Below, one piece after another: positions 60,911 through 64,000 of a stretch of DNA of 64,000 bases (the first letter of the stretch is position 1; each line of letters begins with the position of its first letter). Position numbers and translations under genes: made by a program. A model generated the notes under the pieces. That model was not told the origin of the DNA and made no database searches. It saw only the letters and a program-made list of their open reading frames with translations. The stretch comes from Nostoc sp. KVJ3 (lineage in GTDB: Bacteria; Cyanobacteriota; Cyanobacteriia; Cyanobacteriales; Nostocaceae), in assembly GCF_026127265.1 (NCBI RefSeq), contig NZ_WWFG01000001.1, positions 3,201,501 to 3,265,500 on the forward strand, written 5' to 3'.

Positions 60911-63900
60911 ATGAATATTTTGATAGATGGTTATGTGTTTGCGCGGCAAAATGAGGCTGAGTTACAGCAATTTTGGGGACAGGCTATACCAAAGCTTGTT
61001 AATCGGCTGCCAAACCATATAGTGTATTTTTTAAATCGTACTTCAAGTCCTATTTTTCAGGAAAATTCTAGAAAATTTAAGAATTTATTTGCACCTTTAA
61101 TAGATTTTGAAAAATCTGCTCTTGAAGACCGACGTTTATCTGCACTATGTCAAGAACTGGATATTGATATATTTATCAGTACTTACTATACAAGCGCAGG
61201 TATAGTAGCGAAATCTGCGTTTATATTATGCGATAAATTTTCATCTAATATTTTTAAAGCTGACTCTTATATTTCCCTATCTAGGCAACGTGCTATTAAA
61301 ATGGCATCTTGCTACATCACTATTTTTCAAGATGAGGTAGAGAATTTTAGTGCTGCGCATAAAATTCTGGAGGATAAAATTAGGGTAGTAAGTGCTACAG
61401 TAACTAATACTGAACTAGATTGGGAAATGATTGCTGAACATTGTGCGATCGCAATTAAAAATATTTATGATGAAAAACTTAGTCCAGAAATTATCACTTC
61501 ACATATAGCGGAAGAAGAAGTAGTAAAATCCGAAGCTTCTTTTATTATACAAGACATAGAGAAAGCAGCAATAGATTTATGGGAGACAGAGAGAAAGCCT
61601 AAAAATTATATGTCTATCCAAAACCCTCTTCAAACTCTTTCTGTTTGTATGATGGTGCAAAATTCCGAAAAAACTTTGGCTATTGCCTTAGAGTCACTCA
61701 GCCCAATTTATGATGATTTAATAATAGTTGATGGAGGTAGCACTGATTCTACTTGTCAAATTGCTTTGTCTTATGGAGCTAAAATAATTTACTCAAAATG
61801 GAAGGGAAATCATGCTGAACAACGAAACGTTTATCTGAAGGAAGTTAAAACTGATTGGGTATTTGTAGTTGATTCAGATGAATTTATTGATAAAAAAACT
61901 CTGGATTTTCTTAAGTTCCTTAAAACTAATGGAAGTAATATCCAAACAGATAACATTTGGATTACTCGTAAATGGGTTAGTCCATTCAATAAGGACTATT
62001 ATGTTTCTAGTAGTCCTCATTATCCTGATTGGCAACGTAGAGTATTTAGATATAATAAGTCAATTTCATATAGCGGACAAATTCATGAAGAGATTCATGG
62101 ACTAATAAATCCAGGCGAGTACTTGGCAGATGTAAGTGTATATCATTTGGATTTGTTAATTAAAAGTGAATCAGAGAGACAAGCAAAAATTAATATATAC
62201 AGTAAGGTTAATCAGAAAGATGGAATGCCTCATTTTTATCTTCCAAACACGAAAGAATTAATACTAACAAAATGGAATCACGAAGATTTACTTGTTCAAA
62301 CCAAAATCTTGCTTGATTCTATACCTGTGAAATGTAAAGTTTGCGAATCTGATTCGGTTTTTCTTGGCAATGCTAAAGTTTTAGGTAAGTATAAAGTAGA
62401 TTATTATCAGTGTTCAAACTGTGGTTTTGTTCAGACTGAAGAACCATTTTGGCTACAAGAAGCCTATTCTAAAGCAATAGCAGGTACTGATGTTGGTTTA
62501 GTATTTCGTAATCTGATGTTTTCATCAATAGCTAGTAAGTTAATTTTCAATTTCTTTGATCATGAAGCAAGATTTTTAGACTATGGAGGTGGTTATGGTC
62601 TATTTGTGAGACTGATGAGAGACAATGGATTTAATTTTTATTGGATAGATAAATTCTGCGAAAATATATTTGCTAAAGGCTTTGAATTTTTAGAAATAGA
62701 AGGTAAGCAGACAGTAAATCTTGAGATGGTTACTGCCTTTGAGGTGATTGAACATCTGGTGAATCCTGTTAACGAGATTAAAGAAATATTGAAATATTCT
62801 AGAAATTTTTTGTTCAGCACAGAATTATTACCAAACGTGGGCTATCATCCCAATGAATGGTCTTATTACTCTCTAGATGAAGGTCAACATATTTCTCTAT
62901 ACACTCATAAATCACTAGCTATTATTGCTGAAAAGTTTAATCTAAATTTTTATTCCAATGGCTCGACACTACATTTATTCACAGAAAAATATCTGCCAGA
63001 CAATTTATTTGTAGAACTAAATAATGCTGATTTAAAAGAATTTAATAAAAAATCACTTTTGCAAGATGACTATATCAAAGCGGTTAGTCAACTTAATACA
63101 AAAAATGAACGATATCAGAGTCTAAATGACGTACGAAGTATTGATAATTACGGAAGCAAGCCCAAAATCGTTGTTGATGGAGTCTTCTTTCAACTTAACC
63201 AAAGCGGTATTGCACGCGTATGGAAATCTTTACTAGAAGAATGGGTCAAAAGCGGTTTTGCAAAGAATATTATTGTGCTTGACCGTGCTGGGACTGCTCC
63301 TAAGATTCCTGGTATTACATATCGTAATATACCAATTTATGATTATGCTAAGGTTGATGTTGATAGAACCATACTACAGGAAATATGTGATGAAGAAGAT
63401 GTAGATGTATTTATCTCTTCTTACTACACTACCCCAATTACAACACCTTCTGTATTCATGGCTTATGACATGGTTCCAGAAGTTTTAGGCTGGGATATGA
63501 ATAATCCCATGTGGCAAGCAAAACATCATGGTATACAACATGCTTCTGCTTACATAGCAATATCAGAAAATACGGCATCTGATTTAGCAAAGTTTTTCAA
63601 ACATATACCTATAGAGTCTATAACTAGAGCCTATTGCGGAGTTAAAAATGCACTGTTGCCTGCCGAAATTTCAGATATTAATGCTTTTAAAAAAAAGTAT
63701 AACATCACTAAACCTTACTTTTTGTTAGTTGGTGCTGGCGGTACTAATAAAAATATTGTTTTATTCTTCCAGGCTTTTGCACAACTTGCTAATAGTGATG
63801 GATTTGAGATTGTTTTAACAGGAAGTGGTGATATATTAACACCTGAATTTAAAACCTATACATCAGGTAGTATTGTTCATCTTCTACAACTCAGCGATGA

Positions 63901-64000
63901 AGAGTTAGCAATAGCTTATTCTGGTGCTGTAGCATTAGTCTATCCGTCTAAATATGAAGGTTTTGGGATGCCTTTAGTTGAAGCAATGGCTTGTGGCTGT
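60911..64000 (+). CDS. Giant multidomain glycosyltransferase-methyltransferase (open at window end)
   Basis: At least 1030 residues, no stop from the ATG at 60911 (AAAGGTGG upstream) to the window end. Order: (1) ~1-230, a degenerate GT-B N-half resembling the start of domain 4; (2) GT2 ~242-450 with SVCMMVQNSEKTLAIALESL, DGGSTDST (274) and VDSDE; (3) ~475-720, a zinc-binding CKVC...CSNC plus SAM-dependent methyltransferase with FLDYGGGYGLFVRLM and FEVIEHL; (4) from ~752, a GT4-type GT-B, IVVDGVFFQLNQSGIARVWK to YPSKYEGFGMPLVEAMACG (E-x7-E at 1016). It likely adds and methylates sugars of a surface polymer or flagella-like glycoprotein. Starts 38 bases after the radical SAM gene. Confidence 0.88.
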   Translation, partial: MNILIDGYVFARQNEAELQQFWGQAIPKLVNRLPNHIVYFLNRTSSPIFQENSRKFKNLFAPLIDFEKSALEDRRLSALCQELDIDIFISTYYTSAGIVAKSAFILCDKFSSNIFKADSYISLSRQRAIKMASCYITIFQDEVENFSAAHKILEDKIRVVSATVTNTELDWEMIAEHCAIAIKNIYDEKLSPEIITSHIAEEEVVKSEASFIIQDIEKAAIDLWETERKPKNYMSIQNPLQTLSVCMMVQNSEKTLAIALESLSPIYDDLIIVDGGSTDSTCQIALSYGAKIIYSKWKGNHAEQRNVYLKEVKTDWVFVVDSDEFIDKKTLDFLKFLKTNGSNIQTDNIWITRKWVSPFNKDYYVSSSPHYPDWQRRVFRYNKSISYSGQIHEEIHGLINPGEYLADVSVYHLDLLIKSESERQAKINIYSKVNQKDGMPHFYLPNTKELILTKWNHEDLLVQTKILLDSIPVKCKVCESDSVFLGNAKVLGKYKVDYYQCSNCGFVQTEEPFWLQEAYSKAIAGTDVGLVFRNLMFSSIASKLIFNFFDHEARFLDYGGGYGLFVRLMRDNGFNFYWIDKFCENIFAKGFEFLEIEGKQTVNLEMVTAFEVIEHLVNPVNEIKEILKYSRNFLFSTELLPNVGYHPNEWSYYSLDEGQHISLYTHKSLAIIAEKFNLNFYSNGSTLHLFTEKYLPDNLFVELNNADLKEFNKKSLLQDDYIKAVSQLNTKNERYQSLNDVRSIDNYGSKPKIVVDGVFFQLNQSGIARVWKSLLEEWVKSGFAKNIIVLDRAGTAPKIPGITYRNIPIYDYAKVDVDRTILQEICDEEDVDVFISSYYTTPITTPSVFMAYDMVPEVLGWDMNNPMWQAKHHGIQHASAYIAISENTASDLAKFFKHIPIESITRAYCGVKNALLPAEISDINAFKKKYNITKPYFLLVGAGGTNKNIVLFFQAFAQLANSDGFEIVLTGSGDILTPEFKTYTSGSIVHLLQLSDEELAIAYSGAVALVYPSKYEGFGMPLVEAMACGC

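Noticed and set aside
1..64000. tRNA, rRNA or tmRNA genes
   Set aside because: No T-loop-like GGTTCGAATCC or rRNA core motif was found by eye; weak tRNA-like folds cannot be excluded without a program.

Overview
The window is a piece of chromosome from a filamentous, Nostoc/Anabaena-type cyanobacterium. This rests on very frequent HIP1 octamers (GCGATCGC), heptamer STRRs of the GCCCAAT/GCCCCAT type in many intergenic regions, many small palindromic elements, and typical cyanobacterial genes (clpR-clpP pair, RRM protein next to rpsU, PIN/TRAM membrane protein, KGK protein, FHA-kinase plus PP2C, AAA/WD40 protein). The species cannot be named from sequence alone. No rRNA, tRNA or CRISPR array was seen.

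Layout. 1-5.2 kb: truncated sulfonate-type ABC binding protein, DOPA-dioxygenase-like protein, Mrp ATPase, small membrane protein, CDF metal exporter and a hypothetical. 5.2-6.1 kb: repeat field with a 21-bp tandem repeat and one MITE nested in another. 6.1-10.6 kb: xdhC-like and mocA-like molybdoenzyme accessory genes and a GH31 glucosidase. 10.6-19.2 kb: AAA/WD40 protein, RHH protein, rpsU/RRM pair, TldD and a membrane pentapeptide protein. 19.3-29.4 kb: Uma2 protein, SppA, dynamin-like GTPase with a KGK protein, LD-carboxypeptidase and an FAD oxidoreductase. 29.6-34.5 kb: a large two-partner-secretion-type exoprotein full of internal repeats. 34.7-39.8 kb: THUMP methyltransferase, GalU-like, HemW, PIN/TRAM and VOC proteins.

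39.8-44.0 kb is a graveyard of toxin-antitoxin modules (DUF433/DUF5615, a DUF2281-like antitoxin, a Phd-type antitoxin split by a MITE, and an antitoxin with a truncated PIN toxin). Two nuclease-like genes and five copies of a HIP1-bounded 41-bp repeat are mixed in. 44.1-56.9 kb is mostly housekeeping and signalling: two tandem VWA proteins, ClpR/ClpP, a J-domain protein, an aminotransferase, an amino-acid-type binding protein, a PP2C phosphatase and an FHA-Ser/Thr kinase.

57.1-64.0 kb is a tightly spaced, AT-rich, one-direction surface-glycan operon: SDR reductase, cupin, glycosyltransferase, B12-type radical SAM protein, and an ORF open at the window end that fuses at least two glycosyltransferases with a methyltransferase. 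This operon is the best candidate for an undescribed pathway. The other striking material is the mobile and repeat structure: a MITE whose removal restores an antitoxin frame, a MITE inside a MITE with clean target duplications, and two copies of a palindromic element whose loop is inverted between copies.
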